This document shows, piece by piece, positions 45,737 through 58,926 of a DNA stretch of 64,000 bases. This DNA comes from Glandiceps talaboti (lineage: Eukaryota; Hemichordata; Enteropneusta; Spengelidae): positions 13,270,742-13,334,741 of the forward strand of contig NC_135565.1 in the NCBI RefSeq assembly GCF_964340395.1, read 5' to 3'. Below the pieces are notes generated by a model, which ran no database searches, had not been told where the DNA came from, and worked only from the letters and a program-made list of their open reading frames with translations. The translations under genes were made by a program, and so were the position numbers. Positions within the stretch are counted from its first letter, which is position 1. Each line of letters opens with the position of its first letter.

Positions 45737-48700
45737 CTGTGAATGTATAAGACACCATCAAAATAATATGGCGATAAATTTGCATAACGTATGTTACTTT
45801 AGGAGATAAATAAAGAAATCTAGAACTCAAGTGGAAGAATGAAGGAAAGCAATCTTCTTGTTTTATAGGCAAAAGTGACAGTTTACCGTTTGTAATACAA
45901 GATAATTGCCACCAATGCTACGATGGAAATAATTAGCAGGATTGCCAATACACATATACTACAGCTACCAGTGATCCTAGAAAAACCGACCCTAAACTTT
46001 TTTTACGAAAATTGTGAAGTTGTTTTCAATACGATGCCTGTGTTATTGGTTTCCTCTTATCAGATGTACAGCCATTACAGATTAGAAGAACAGTTTTATA
46101 TTGTCTTCTTAAGTTTAATGTCGTTTCCGCATCGACTGTTTCTCGCGAGACTGAACAGATTTCGCGATTTTATTATGATTTTCTCGAATATGTAAAACAA
46201 TGTTTAGGGTCGGCAGTGAAAAATTAGGTAGGGTCGAGTAACCGGAACCAAACAATTGTTTAGGCCTTAGTACTTACCGTCGACATAGAAATATCATAAC
46301 AATCACCACCACAATGATTACGACGATTGTTCCAACAGCTCCACCAATAATAGCTCCTGTACCTGGTAGGTTAAAATTGGAATAGTTTTATTTCAAAACA
46401 AAAAGGATATACAATGATTTCTCACTGAAGGTATGAAAATGTGACATTTTTGCATAATAGTACCTGTGTCGTCAATGTTTTACGCCTTTCAACAACTTCG
46501 AAGTTAAATTCTGTGATGGGTGCAACCTTGTTGAAAAAGACAGTCAGCATTGACAGTATACGAGGAAATCTATCATTGGTCAGTTTCGTGTTGGATAATG
46601 ATATGTGTAACCATTTGACAGCGAGCTAAGATACAGGAGTTCAGTGACTTTTCTTCGAGGCAGTTGATGGACGGATATATATGATGTACATTCATATGTG
46701 CTTTAATTATTCAATGAACAGTCATATCATTCAATAGTAGCACACTATATCAAACCACTCAGTCGGATACAGAGAAGTCAAGCACGAAATGAAAGACTTA
46801 ATTATCCCAACCTGTCAAAGCCCATAAATTTCCCAATCAACCGTGAAACCCCACATTGAAAATTAATCTGTCGTGACTTAATAAATTGCCAATTTTCTAA
46901 ATATAGACATATTGTGGCAATACAATATTATTCTTGGGATTTTTACTTCATTCGGCCGAGAAAAATACGAGTTACACTTGAGTCTTTTCACTACAAATCG
47001 ATGACAAGCCGTGGTAACACTAGCATGTCACGAGGATTTTCTGTTCAAGCAAAATATCAATACATATACCAGCGCAAACTAAATTTTGGGGAGGTGGGGG
47101 TTGTAAATGCTTTCCGAACGTTTTGACGTGATCATATTTCGAGTACCTCAGAACCAATGATGTAGATAATCGTTTGCATGACGTAGACCGACTAGGGTAT
47201 AAATCCCGTACCTCCTATTCGACAATGTGCAACATGGTTAGCACATTGTATTATGGTATTACCCTGGCACAAACCAAAACTATTGTCTGCTATATGTTGA
47301 TATAACAGTGAATAAGCTATTGAATGGACATTGCTTTAATTACACTCTCAATAGGTACGTAGGCGTCACTGAAAACTAGTTCATATAGAGTTAAATGCTG
47401 AACATGAAGTGCTGTTTTGGGACGTCAAATGTTTACACTATGTTGATCACAAGGTGAATAGAATTGCACAAACAACAGAGGAACCACTGGCAACAACTTG
47501 TGTAATCACAGATAAGTAACACTTATTCTTCCACTGATCTTGGTGTTACTTATCTGTGATCTATCTTAGTAAACCAAAGGCTGGATTACAGTATCATAAG
47601 TAATGTGACCTACATAATTTTGAGGAAATGTATGTCAATTCATCCATTACTGTTGTTATTCCTTCCCTCCGTAGATACAAATTTCTTTTTAACAAACTAT
47701 GTACACTCACCGTTTGAAGCTGAACTTGCCATAGCCATACCATCATCGACAAAATGAAACAAAAAGGCGAGCTATTGTATATTTGACACCAAGAATACCA
47801 GGGTGGCGAAATCTGAAAAGTTCACTAGCAATCAATTCAGGTGTTATTTTTTTTCGTACAATATGGCCTCGAAATAGAGCTTTTAGAAATATTATCACGA
47901 GAAATATAGTTCTTAACGGTCTTAAATATTTGGGTCTAACGTGACATTTTTATTCATGTTTTAAAATCAAATCTATATCTTGCCAAATCATACGATACTT
48001 TATAGCTAAGAGGGCGGTGATGTTCATCTTTAAATTGGAACCTACCATTTTTATAACAAGATGGCTTCTTTGTCCAGAGACCGTCTTCTTGACATGTGAT
48101 GATGCCATCGTTGTCGTTATGGTAACCATCGTGGCATACGTATTTTACTTGATTTCTGTAAGTAAACGAATGCCCCTCTCTGTCCGCATTGTCTGTGTTG
48201 CCGGGATCACCACAATCAATCACTATAACAATGACGAGAATGATAGATGAAATCATGCCCAAACGACTACTGACAATTGGATATGATAATACCTTGAAAA
48301 TAGATCGTATGCTAATATATGTGGCCAAAATAATAAGCATGGAAAAAACATGACAACGCTTAATATGATAGTGTGTAACAGGTGTTGATCATGTCAAAGA
48401 GTTTGTTCTTTCATCTCTCCGCAGACTCCATCAGACCAATGGGGCGAAACTCACCTTTGGCAGCCGAATTTGTCATTGACAAACAAAAAATACGGAGTAG
48501 TGAACACTTTCAAGAGCAGATGATTAATTCTGTCTTTGATATCCGACACCTTTAAGGTGAAATAATTCACTAGAGGTCTTCAATAAGATTTTAACATGTC
48601 TGAGATTGGTGCAAGTCGTCCTCTTTTTGCATTTTATGTAAGTCCTCAAAAGCCGAATTATTCAACAACTAAACATAAACAGAGTACTTGTATCGTATTT

Positions 48701-51700
48701 TACCTTTGCATAACGGAAATACGTCATTCCATCCACCATTTTCTTGACACTGCACTGTATTATGGGATGTTGTCAAATGGTATCCATCTTTGCAAACAAC
48801 TGATACTGATTCGCCATGGAAATATGGACAGTCTCCATCAATAACAAGAATACCTTCTTTTGGATATAAAGGAAGAAGACAGCCTGGTTTGATACCTTTG
48901 ATAGAAAATGTATAGATAATTTTACCTTAAATGGGAACATCACTCTCGGAAGTAAAGCTATTTTGATAATCGTTTGGGTTCTAGAGACTCATTTCATGAT
49001 ATTACATCAGGTAATATGCACAAAGTTGCCAAAAAACTCATTGAAACTCCTATTTTTCGTTCACAGATACACCAAAGCATAATGGTTCGTAGCAGGCATG
49101 ATTATTCAGTAGATGCACACTGAATATTCAAGACTCCTAAGAGCTTACTTCCTTCACACACAAATAGTCATGAATATTTAGTGAGAATCTAATGAATAAT
49201 CGTGTCTGCTAAGACCCATAATGCTCTGGTGTATCTGTGAAAGAACAATAGAGGTGAAAAGGGGTTTCAATATGATGAAATGACTCTGCAGAACCCAAAG
49301 TTATGAAAATATCTATATTTCCGAGAGTGGCTTCCCATTTTAATTTTAACATTTAGAAACGGTTGAAATGTGTAACGTATATATATGTCATGCTTTTGTG
49401 ATAATTGATTGTAAGGATATTTGAGGTTGATATATGTTTAAACAAGACGGTATTTGAACTTATCAAGCTTCCTCCAAGACGCTGTCTATCATTACGAAAT
49501 ATGTATTCCTCATATTTACCAATTTATCCATGTTTACTAGGTACACGTAGCCACTGTCAGTAGTATAATTTAACAGGTGTCTTATTTAGATAACAAATAA
49601 TTCCCTTTTTATATCAAAACGTATTCGTACCTTTCACCTGTAATGTAAACATCCCAAAATCAGCATCTGGCCGCGTTTCAGAATGGAAAACCACAGAGAC
49701 ATTATTCGAACAAGACCATGCTGTACCATTGCTGAATGTCACAATATTACCACCATCTGGATCTGTACCCTCAAAAACATAGAGACCATCGTTTTCACCA
49801 ACTATGTCATTGGTAATGAATTCTAGTTGAACAATCATTCCAGGGGTGGTAGTAATATTCCATGTACAGCCTAGATTCTCGCCATAATATCCAGGAAACC
49901 CGGGGGAATAGATTGTTCCCGAACCATTTATATAGCCTCCACATGCACCCATAGTTGCTGGAAAAGGTTGAAAGAAATCTAAAATCATATGATTGTACCA
50001 CTTTAAACGTAAACTTGATTATATAAGATTAGATTAAAGAGTTTGGATCTTCTTCGTGAATTTAATATGAGATTTAATTATAACAAGAGATTTATGTTTC
50101 ATAACATTAATATTTTGAACTTCCTGTAACATACGGTTGTTTTATTTTTTATTTGGATAGAAATATACAACACAAATTCTCATTCCAAGTGTATCCGGGA
50201 TAAAATGAGAACGATTCTAAATACGTCCTGGATCAGAGTTGGTATTTCCGTCTCTTTCTGGGGGAAATCGCACAATGTAAGGACAATGTACACTACAGAC
50301 GTCTCCAAGCTAATAACTTAAGAAAGACTAGCAGCATACATGACATAAGAAAAAAGATGAGATGTTTGATAAGCAGGGCACTTTTACACTTACTTGAATA
50401 TACTGCTGCAATTTGGCTTTTTCCTCCGCAAGATTGGCTAGAATCGCCTTTACACGTCTTAGTTGCACAGTCTTTGTTTAGTTTCATGGGTAGGTTCTGT
50501 AGCTGTGTGAAGCTATGAATACAATAGCAATTCTTCGCATTATTAAGACCAGCATAGGTTGTACCATTCATCCGACAGAATTCAAGACAAAACTGAATTG
50601 TCATACTGTCACTGGTCTTGGTGATGATAGGTGGACTAAGGATGTCCGGTAAACCATCATAACATCCTAAGTATGAATCATCTACATAGGATATAGAATG
50701 AAGAGGGAATGATGTATGACATACAAGCAAAAGACATTGTTAAAGTTAACAAGACAAATTGCTGTATATTACTAGACACTGTACCACTTTGTGTTTTCAA
50801 ATAATGCATATACTTAAACTGGATAGGTTAATGTCTTCGTAATTACAATGGATAGGTGTATGTATTTATTGATATATGTAGGCATTTATTGTAGTATGTT
50901 ACATGTAACTCTAAGCGTCAGGCAGGAGAGTACTTTGAAATGAAATATGAAGATATAGCTTTATACTCACAATTGCATCTTGCACACGCAGCAGTATTAC
51001 ATGAGTTTTGGAAGGATAGAGAACAATTCAAAATTGATGCTTCCTCATTTGAACAGTCGATGCGAGTCAGCACTTTTTCAGTTTCGGAATTGATATCATC
51101 TTTTTTCCATGACCTCATAGCTCCAGGAAAACCTAAAATTATGAGAATGATAATGATGTTTATTTAAATATTATTTAAATATTATTCCCCTTTTCAAAAC
51201 ATACACTAATGCTTATCTTTATTCATGACTACACATCTCTGAGCCTCATAATTTATGTTCATATTTCACACATGATTGTCTCCTGTACATGTCAGTTGTC
51301 CATGATTGTCCATGATTGTCTCCTGTACATGTCAGTTGCAATTTGTGTGCACCATGATTGATTTGGCAAGTATGAATCATACCTTTTCATAAATAATCAC
51401 GAGAAGAAAGTTAGGACAAACATTTGTGATTTGTTTCGATAACTGGTTACTGTAAACAGTTATGAAGAGGGTATTCTTACCGAGTTCAGTGCAAGCCACT
51501 TCCGCGTCATTGATATCCCATCCGTTCTTGCACACATGTAACCAACCATCTCCAGGTATGAATATCTCAACTCTGCCTGCATATGGTGTCGAATCTCCTA
51601 CTAATCGTACGTAAGGTCCTGTTTTTAAAAATATAATCAAAGAAAATATGATTCCCACAGCTATCATCTTATCATCCTTTGTAAGTTAAAGAATGTTTAT

Positions 51701-52264
51701 GTGTTCTCCCTAGTTGGCATGGTAATGTTGTTTAGATAATGAACCTGTGTCTCTCCTGGGACCCACCTGTAAACCAAATAGTGGTTCTCATTCGCGCTAT
51801 TGAATAGTCACAAAACGAGAATAAATTATAGATTTGTTAACAAGGTCACAATATACTATGAAACCCGAAGACTTGTCTCCTATCTAGTCTGTGTTGTCTT
51901 TACTCTCCTTCAGTGGACTGCCGACCTAATATAATTTTCATAATGTCATGAATATTCATGTAGCACAAATATTGGCTCAAACGGTGACTCCCGACATGTG
52001 ACAACACAGGTCCATTTTCCGTGCATAAAAAAGAAAATTAGATTTCAACCCACATTTCTCTCAGTACTTTTGGGTATATACACAAATGTGTGAAACTAAA
52101 AGTCTAATTTAGTGAGATATATTTCCTCAAATGTTATCTTTACCGGATTATATACATAGTTCAGTTGTAATTTGATGTTAGACTTAATATTTCAAAAGTC
52201 AGTGACGAAATCTTTGGATAAACAGTCTTGTTATATAATAAAAACGGATTCTAATGATATGATA

Positions 52265-52352
<88 letters not shown>

Positions 52353-52635
52353 ATAAATTCTTATCAGCGCATTACGCAACAGCCTCAATGCGCTTTACAA
52401 AACTGAGAAAATAAGAAAAAAAAAAGAAGCACAAACTTGATTTGCATAGAAATCAAAACCAAAACCAAAAACTTGACGTTCACTATTGATTACTATTAAA
52501 AGTACAATATGTCCTAAACGTTTGTAGACAGGAGTATGGCACAAACTTAATTTGCAAAAAAAACGACAACTTGAAATTCACTAAAAAACAAAACTTATTG
52601 ATTACTGCATGTAAAAGTATATATATAGTTATTAG

Positions 52636-52703
<68 letters not shown>

Positions 52704-52903
52704 CTCGGTGAGTATCAATCTGCTAATACAGTGCTCTATACCGCAGTGGCAGAGCGTAATAGTTTTGGTAGTACTGGAACTCTTTCTTGGGTGTAACTCG
52801 GAGTTTCACGCATATTCACGCATATATTCATAGAGAGTGTCTGATGATCGCAATATGCGTGAAACTCCGAGTTACACCCAAGAAAGAGTTCCAGTACTAC
52901 CAA

Positions 52904-53001
<98 letters not shown>

Positions 53002-53088
53002 TTTTACATGCATATCATCAGTTGTCTGATGATCGCACGATGCGTGAAACTCCGAGTTACAACCAAGAAAGAGTTCCAGTACTACCAA

Positions 53089-53172
<84 letters not shown>

Positions 53173-54241
53173 TAAGATATTGCTGATCATAAGCAAGCTT
53201 TAAGTAGTTAAATAATATTTTACTTGATATATATTAATGACCGTATTACATTCGAATATGGAAAGATTATAAATAAAGAGAGACTTCTTGTTTACATTTG
53301 TTCAGCTTTTCAGACTCCCTTATAATCATAATGTCTTCAGGAAATTTATCAGTTTAATGCAAGTTGAAAATGCTACTATATTGTTGGATTTATCTAAGTA
53401 TGTGTTCTACTCATTTTGTAGACGCCAGAAAAGGTTGGAGGTATGAGTAAATTATGGCTCCTTTGTCTTTGTATATACTTTTCATAATTTTGGTATTTGT
53501 CGTACCATAGGCCTGTGGCCAAAGTACAGAAATAAAACATATTATTATAATGTCTTCAGCAGTAAACGTGCTTTATCTACCAAGTGAAACAACAACCTCA
53601 CAACTTGCAGAAGGATCGACTGCGTTCTGAAATGTATGTTACATGTAGTTTTCTGATGAACTGTTCCTGTTGTCAAAAGTACCACACATCCATTGGTGTG
53701 TATGTGAATATAGCCTATGCTATGTCTTTGTAAACAATATCTTTTGATCAACGTAACAATGCCTTAGCAGAATCGGTACAATATAGTATGTCTGTGATTT
53801 GACTGCTTGATACATTCTACGTAAACCCTCGTCACACGTTGGTATCCACTATCATTTGGGGTCAGGACAGGCACACTAAGCATTTACCTGTATCCACATA
53901 TTGTTTGGTATACATGGTATAACTTCAGAATATAACGAACGATTGCCCAGAGACACAAACGCCTTCAATTTGGTATCGAGCTGTAGTTCAAATACCAGAT
54001 TTTACTCGTGAACATATATATGCATAAACCATACTGTGACAGAGCAGACAATTGTCGTGATTAGAATGGGGAAACACATGGGTGCGTCTAGATCTATAAA
54101 AGGCGTAACAAGAGATATCTAAACTTGACATATCAAATGATACAAGTACTCACCTCCATTGCCTTGTATTTGCGCAGGGACACACATCAAACTTAACATA
54201 AAAAGGAGGAAATGCACGATTAGATGGGCCAGAATCGCCAT
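45391..54241 (-). CDS. R4: chimeric SRCR-WSC-CUB-CCP2 receptor with ITAM tail
   Basis: Exons on the minus strand: signal 54154-54241, SRCR 51481-51618 and 50971-51132, WSC 50394-50681, CUB 49631-49957, CCP1 48704-48895, CCP2 48046-48222, stalk 47711-47746 (acceptor mutated to CG), R3-type TM 46278-46362, R5-type TM 45887-45976, tail 45391-45736. Splicing the R3-type TM exon straight to the tail, and skipping the stalk, is in frame and gives 600 residues. The ectodomain is a near-identical copy of R3, while the tail and second TM exon match R5. This is the candidate activating partner of R3. Exon use needs transcript evidence, and a misassembly at 45986 would invalidate the gene. Confidence 0.72.
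45887..45976 (-). CDS. R4 second (R5-type) transmembrane exon with 2-base insertion
   Basis: Homologous to the 88-base R5 exon and the 91-base R1 exon, but 90 bases long: a TA dinucleotide is inserted near the exon start (TAGTATATG here, TAGTATG in R1). Read from a phase-1 upstream exon, it meets an early stop. Read from the phase-2 R3-type TM exon, it is open throughout ([19 protein letters not shown]...). It is therefore a phase 2-2 cassette in this gene: skipping gives one TM, inclusion gives two. Confidence 0.65.
45978..46255. mobile_element. Truncated palindromic element at the R4 duplication junction
   Basis: The right arm and centre match the element in R3, but the left arm begins only at CGACCCTAAAC (45986). 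To the left, sequence matches the R5 intron next to its TM exon (CCTAGAAAAAC). The switch lies within about 10 bases of the R5-type TM exon acceptor. Confidence 0.7.
46278..46362 (-). CDS. R4 first (R3-type) transmembrane exon
   Basis: An 85-base duplicate of the R3 TM exon ([20 protein letters not shown] then VMIFLCRR). Splice sites are intact, and the 2-base leftover matches the ITAM tail acceptor at 45736. Confidence 0.8.
46278..54241 (-). CDS. R4 ectodomain block duplicated from R3
   Basis: Signal, SRCR, WSC, CUB, CCP1, CCP2, stalk and TM exons follow the R3 order with the same intron contents. The CUB and SRCR first-half exons translate identically to R3. WSC has one change (L to H), CCP1 one (I to V) and CCP2 one (L to H). 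Introns are also nearly identical, including small fold-back elements, so the copy is recent or homogenised. Confidence 0.88.
47711..47746 (-). pseudogene. R4 stalk exon with lost acceptor
   Basis: The 12 codons match R3, but the acceptor AG reads CG (GTCG in place of GTAG). Being phase 1-1 and 36 bases, its loss would keep the frame and only shorten the stalk. Confidence 0.65.
52702..53092. mobile_element. Fold-back element, full copy 4 and single-arm copy 5
   Basis: A complete two-arm copy at about 52702-52908, including the A-box-like head, is followed by (TA)n and then a single-arm copy at about 52998-53092. The R3 locus has only the single-arm copy, so this region differs between the duplicates. 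Confidence 0.65.
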
Positions 54242-54341
54242 ATTGTCAGGTCACCCAACGCCAATGTGTATTTCCAACAATGCAATACATTTACGTGTGA
54301 TATAAGTGACTAGCTCAATATCCTGGTTCAAAAGGTGAGTG

Positions 54342-54349
54342 TTTATATA
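54342..54349 (-). promoter_or_regulatory. TATA-like box upstream of R4
   Basis: TATATAAA on the minus strand, 101 bases upstream of the R4 ATG, in the same context as at R3. About 150 bases further upstream the two promoters diverge because of a 1.05-kb insertion. Confidence 0.5.
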
Positions 54350-54499
54350 CAGCAAGAAAATCGACTTATACTGTTAGTAGCACCGTCACCAGTATTCAAA
54401 AGGTAGCTCTGTAACCCTTGATATGAAAGTGTGTCGACGTCAGTGTTTGTTTTGTGATACGTGTCAACAACACAGAAGACGTTCTCAGCAGTCTATTTA

Positions 54500-55545
54500 A
54501 GCAATAACCCCCGCCGAAGGCGGGTAAACACGAGATTTTGGTACAATTCGCGACATATAGCACGAGCCGAATGGCGAGTGCTATATGGAGCGAATTGTAC
54601 CAAATTCGAGTGTATACCCGCCTTCGGCGGGGGTTATTGCTATTATATTATATCAAAATATGTGTCTATTTCTTCTAAATGTGATTCTGTGGTTATTTAT
54701 ATGCCTGAAAAGGCGAATTCGCTCGTACAGAAAAGATCGTCGGTAATAGATCGTCGGGAACGAGCATATATTTTGATGAGTGGATACGTTCACGTCGCCC
54801 ATACACACACACTGCATGAACACAAACCATACACTGCATTGCATTGCATTGATAAATTACTTTATTTACATCATATAATGCTAACGAAAACGCGTTGAAA
54901 ACTAGAGCAACGAAGAAAACGGGGCAAGAGGTCAAAGAAAGTAACAATTTTGTTTGGATATTTACATAAGAACAATACAATCTTGTACACTGCTAAAAAT
55001 AGATGTCTCGGCGTTGAATCAGTTGAATGGAGAAAGCTCGAGGCAGTAAATCAGAGACGCGACGTTACACAGTCTACTTTAATTTAATGGTTAACAAATT
55101 GAACATTGACTGAACCTGAAAATGTACAGTTTTGAAATAATCCTGACGCACTTGACTGATGGTTAAAAGTTAATTATAAATTGGTGTTGCTTGATTCAAC
55201 GAGAGCAGGACGCTGACGGCTCGTTGCATGGGAGAACTTGTACGTTATCAGCCATGGCCAGTGATGTTGAAGCCACTGATCGATCGTTGCTTTCGATCGC
55301 AAGGTCATCAGTGGAATTATTTGGACTACTGTAACCCAAACTATTGTACAGGATACCTGACATACCTTTACTCTGAGGAAGTGTTAACTTATTTGGTATA
55401 AGAACGAACACTAGCTTCTTTTTTGTGAGTACTATTCATATGCTAGTTTAGGGGCCCATTTTACCACTGCCAGCCGTGGTAAAATGGGATTTTACCACAG
55501 TTATTATCCAATCAGAATGGCCCATAGTAGCATGATATAATATAA
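54500..55545. mobile_element. 1.05-kb insertion upstream of R4 with a 144-base hairpin end
   Basis: Absent from the R3 copy (site near 39640). TTA is duplicated at both edges, which fits a PIF/Harbinger-type target but is only suggestive. The first 144 bases form a near-perfect hairpin with arms starting GCAATAACCCCCGCCGAAGG. The other end has the small palindrome TTTTACCACTGCCAGCCGTG. An unassigned open frame of 71 codons lies at 55196-55411 (minus). Confidence 0.7.
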
Positions 55546-57287
55546 TTATCATTTTCACACCTGCATGCTGACCTGACAGGAGAAGGCCAACCTTTTGTGA
55601 AATTCCGACATGGCTCATAAAACACACCGTTCAATTGAGACTTAATTTGTCTAAAGTCCGTGTAATAAAATAGCACGCCTAAAGTAGCGAACGAGCCCTT
55701 ACACCGTACAACATCGGGGCGCAAAACCTATATCTGGGATGTAAAGTGAACCCACAAAGAAACAGTGTTAAAGTTCATCATAATGTTATTGAAAATGTTA
55801 CCTTCACATGGAGATTTTAAGACAGTGAAAATATGTGTCATTACCTGTTTTTGAGTCTCACTTATATTATCCACCAGTGTATTGTTCATTTTCACGACCA
55901 AACTTCTGCTTTATATCAACGTTAGACCACTCAGATAGTTTCGTGTTTCATCAAAGTGTCACAATTCTGAATCGCAATAGTCAAATAAAACATGCATACA
56001 TTCTTTCATTTTTGTCGAAATCATTCGATGTAATATGTTTGTATTACCAGATTGGTTTGATCATATGTTATCATATTTAGAATTTTGGTATGTTTTACCA
56101 AAACTAATTTAAATTTAACCCATGTCCTGCACAAAAATGAACAGGAACCAACAACAGCGTGATCTACTAATGTGTTGATTTATCTACTAATCCTGTGTTA
56201 ATTGCATTTATCTCTAGTAGCTAACAATTGTCAGTGCCCTGATTAAACAGCATACATTAGTACTTGTACACAAGATACATGTACATGTAACTTGTTGATT
56301 ATCGAATTCAGATTATTACATATTTTTTGTCCAAAAGCGTTATCAACACTTGTCTTACACGTGGAAAATTTACATATCGCATGATGCCAAATACATTTTA
56401 AATATTCTGCTGGAAAGTTCACAACGTCTTCTGGAACAATGGATCCAGCTGAGAGATCATTTATTTATAGCAAATTATATTTAGAAAAAATGACATCACA
56501 ATAATTTCTACGTGACGACTACAACTTATATGTTAGGAATATAAAGAAATAAGGACACTTTAGATTTGATTTGCAACGCAACTGTTGGTGTACGGTGTTT
56601 CCCTCTGCCTCAGTACCAGTGTAAGAGCGTACGTGTGAGTAACCATACCTTTGTGGTTAATTCCTAACTTAGACAAGCTCGTTAGATCCTGATACGCTAG
56701 AAAGATAGATAGAGTGGAGAATAGTGTACGTTCTGCCGATCTACCCATAATAACACAACTTAGACACCAAAATGATACACTAGGGAACACCACAACGTAA
56801 CAATTTTACTGAAAATGTTGCCTTGACTGAGATTTATTAGACACTGAAAGTATGTGTCATTAATTAATTTGATCCCACTACCTTATTCACCCGTAACATT
56901 GTTCATCCTTAGGGCCTTCAAATTTCCGCATTAAGTCAACACAAGATCACTCAGGTAGTTTCCTTTTCTATCGAAGAGTCAGAAATAATTCAGAATCTCA
57001 ATATCAAAATGACAAATGCATGCACTCTCTTATTTATTACGATCTGCAATATATTTGTATCGATTGTCAGTATTTAAAAAATTATTTGTATCGATGGGAA
57101 TGTAGATCTCTTTCAATTAATTTACTTCTGTAACCGAATATGTTTAATACCTTACCTACCAGTATGTACTTTTATCAAATTGAAATCGAATCCAGCTGCT
57201 GGGAAGTATGCTTTTAGATATACTATAGTAAAATTATAATTGCATGACGTAAAGCAATTCACCATTGACGGATGAGGGCGGGTGTCC

Positions 57288-57783
57288 AGTCCAGTTGCCA
57301 GATGTGGTTTTGGGGGGTTAACCTTGCAATGTGAGTTATATGACATTTTGTTGCAGATTCCACCTCAGAAAGGTGTCCTGTTAGCATATCTGACGGGTGC
57401 CACTCGCGCACCCCTGGGCATTTTGTTATATCGCGAGAAAACCGAAATACTATGTATTGCTATGGGTAAACACATGTTTTGGTAGGCTTAATACTTACTG
57501 CCTATACATTACAACCATGTCAAAGTTACTTAAAAGTCATATTTACATGTTACACATTGTATATTATGAATAATCAGTCAATTAAAAATATTTTGTCAAA
57601 AGTTTTGGATATTAAAATATCACTATTAGGCCAAAGGTCAACAAAATGTCGCCATTTTCAGTTATTATGACTTATAGGTAGTGGATGTGTTTTCTGTGTA
57701 TCGTGTGGGTACATCCATGTATCATATAATCTATCATAATGTATCATATCAATAATGTATCATATATATCTGGCAACTGGACT
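57288..57783. mobile_element. 496-base MITE in the R4-R5 intergenic region
   Basis: Terminal inverted repeats AGTCCAGTTGCCAGAT and ATCTGGCAACTGGACT bound the insert. The same site in unit 1 (near 43234) is empty. No coding capacity. Confidence 0.75.
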
Positions 57784-58926
57784 ATAATGTCTCTCTAGCT
57801 TTCGCACGCTGGTGGTTTTTGACTTTTCCTTTAAACGCAAACACACACAACACACATACATCCACTGTTCCACGCACATACATACATACATACATACATA
57901 CATACATACATACATTCATACATACATACATACAATACCTCCATCCATCGATCCATATATACACACACACAAACGCACGCACAAGCACGTATTTACATAC
58001 GTATGATCCCTCCATTTCTACCATCATAAGTGATTTATGAATAACTGAATTTATACCCAAGATAAGTGTAACCAGTGTGACTTACATAGATTCATTATCA
58101 CATTGAAATTATCATTTTGAATTCACATACTGACAAAATGGAAAATCGTTATGACTAATTGATGATCATTTATTGATTGTATTCTAATAAAATTTACATA
58201 AATAGCAGTGATATGTTATTATCAGTAAATTTTTTCTGCATTATTTGTTAGAAAAAAGAAACACACAATACTCCATTTATATCGGTAAATTTTGAATACC
58301 ATTAAGAAAGGTTTGCTATTATGTCTGTTAATTTAAACATTATCGGTTATTTTTATTATGTTCTCAATAAATTTTCAGTTTGAAACGTTCTTGGTTACCA
58401 CTATGATACCAGTTGCACTCCTGTGGTTAGTATTTTAATAATAGATTTGGTTAAGATGCACATATTTACGTGTGTTCTATACGTGTAACACCATATAGTC
58501 ACGTGATTCGAGGAAACCCAGATGTTCTGTATCAGACGATGCTACATCAAAATGGCGGTCTACACGTAACTGTAAATACATTTTAAGAGTTAGGCATTTT
58601 ATGAAATGTTGTATTTTCATATCAAAGTTTGGAAGTATAATTGTAAACAAGTTATTCGGTTTTTCGGTTGGGTAGATGTGGGCAAAATCGCTAAAATACC
58701 TGAACGCGTAACTGAACACAATTGTGTACGCGTCATTACGTGTACGCCTGCACGATAATGCTCCCGTAGGCGTTCTAACGTGTATCTAAATCTCTCTCTA
58801 TTCAATGAGACATCCATAACGGTAAATCATGTGGGTGCAGTGACACTGATATTCTCATAAATTCTACTGTTGCTATCTTTACACAATGTGTAATGATGCA
58901 CCATTAGTTAAAAATCTCCTAATTTT

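Larger units (their letters stand above)
54242..58926. other. R4-R5 intergenic region
   Basis: Copy of the R3 upstream region, lacking the two unit-1 insertions and carrying the 1.05-kb and 496-base insertions instead. (CATA)n at 57878-57935. No gene recognised. Confidence 0.7.

Noticed and set aside
54461-54898. 145-codon plus-strand frame
   Set aside because: It crosses the hairpin end of the 1.05-kb insertion and has no domain; unlikely to be a gene.
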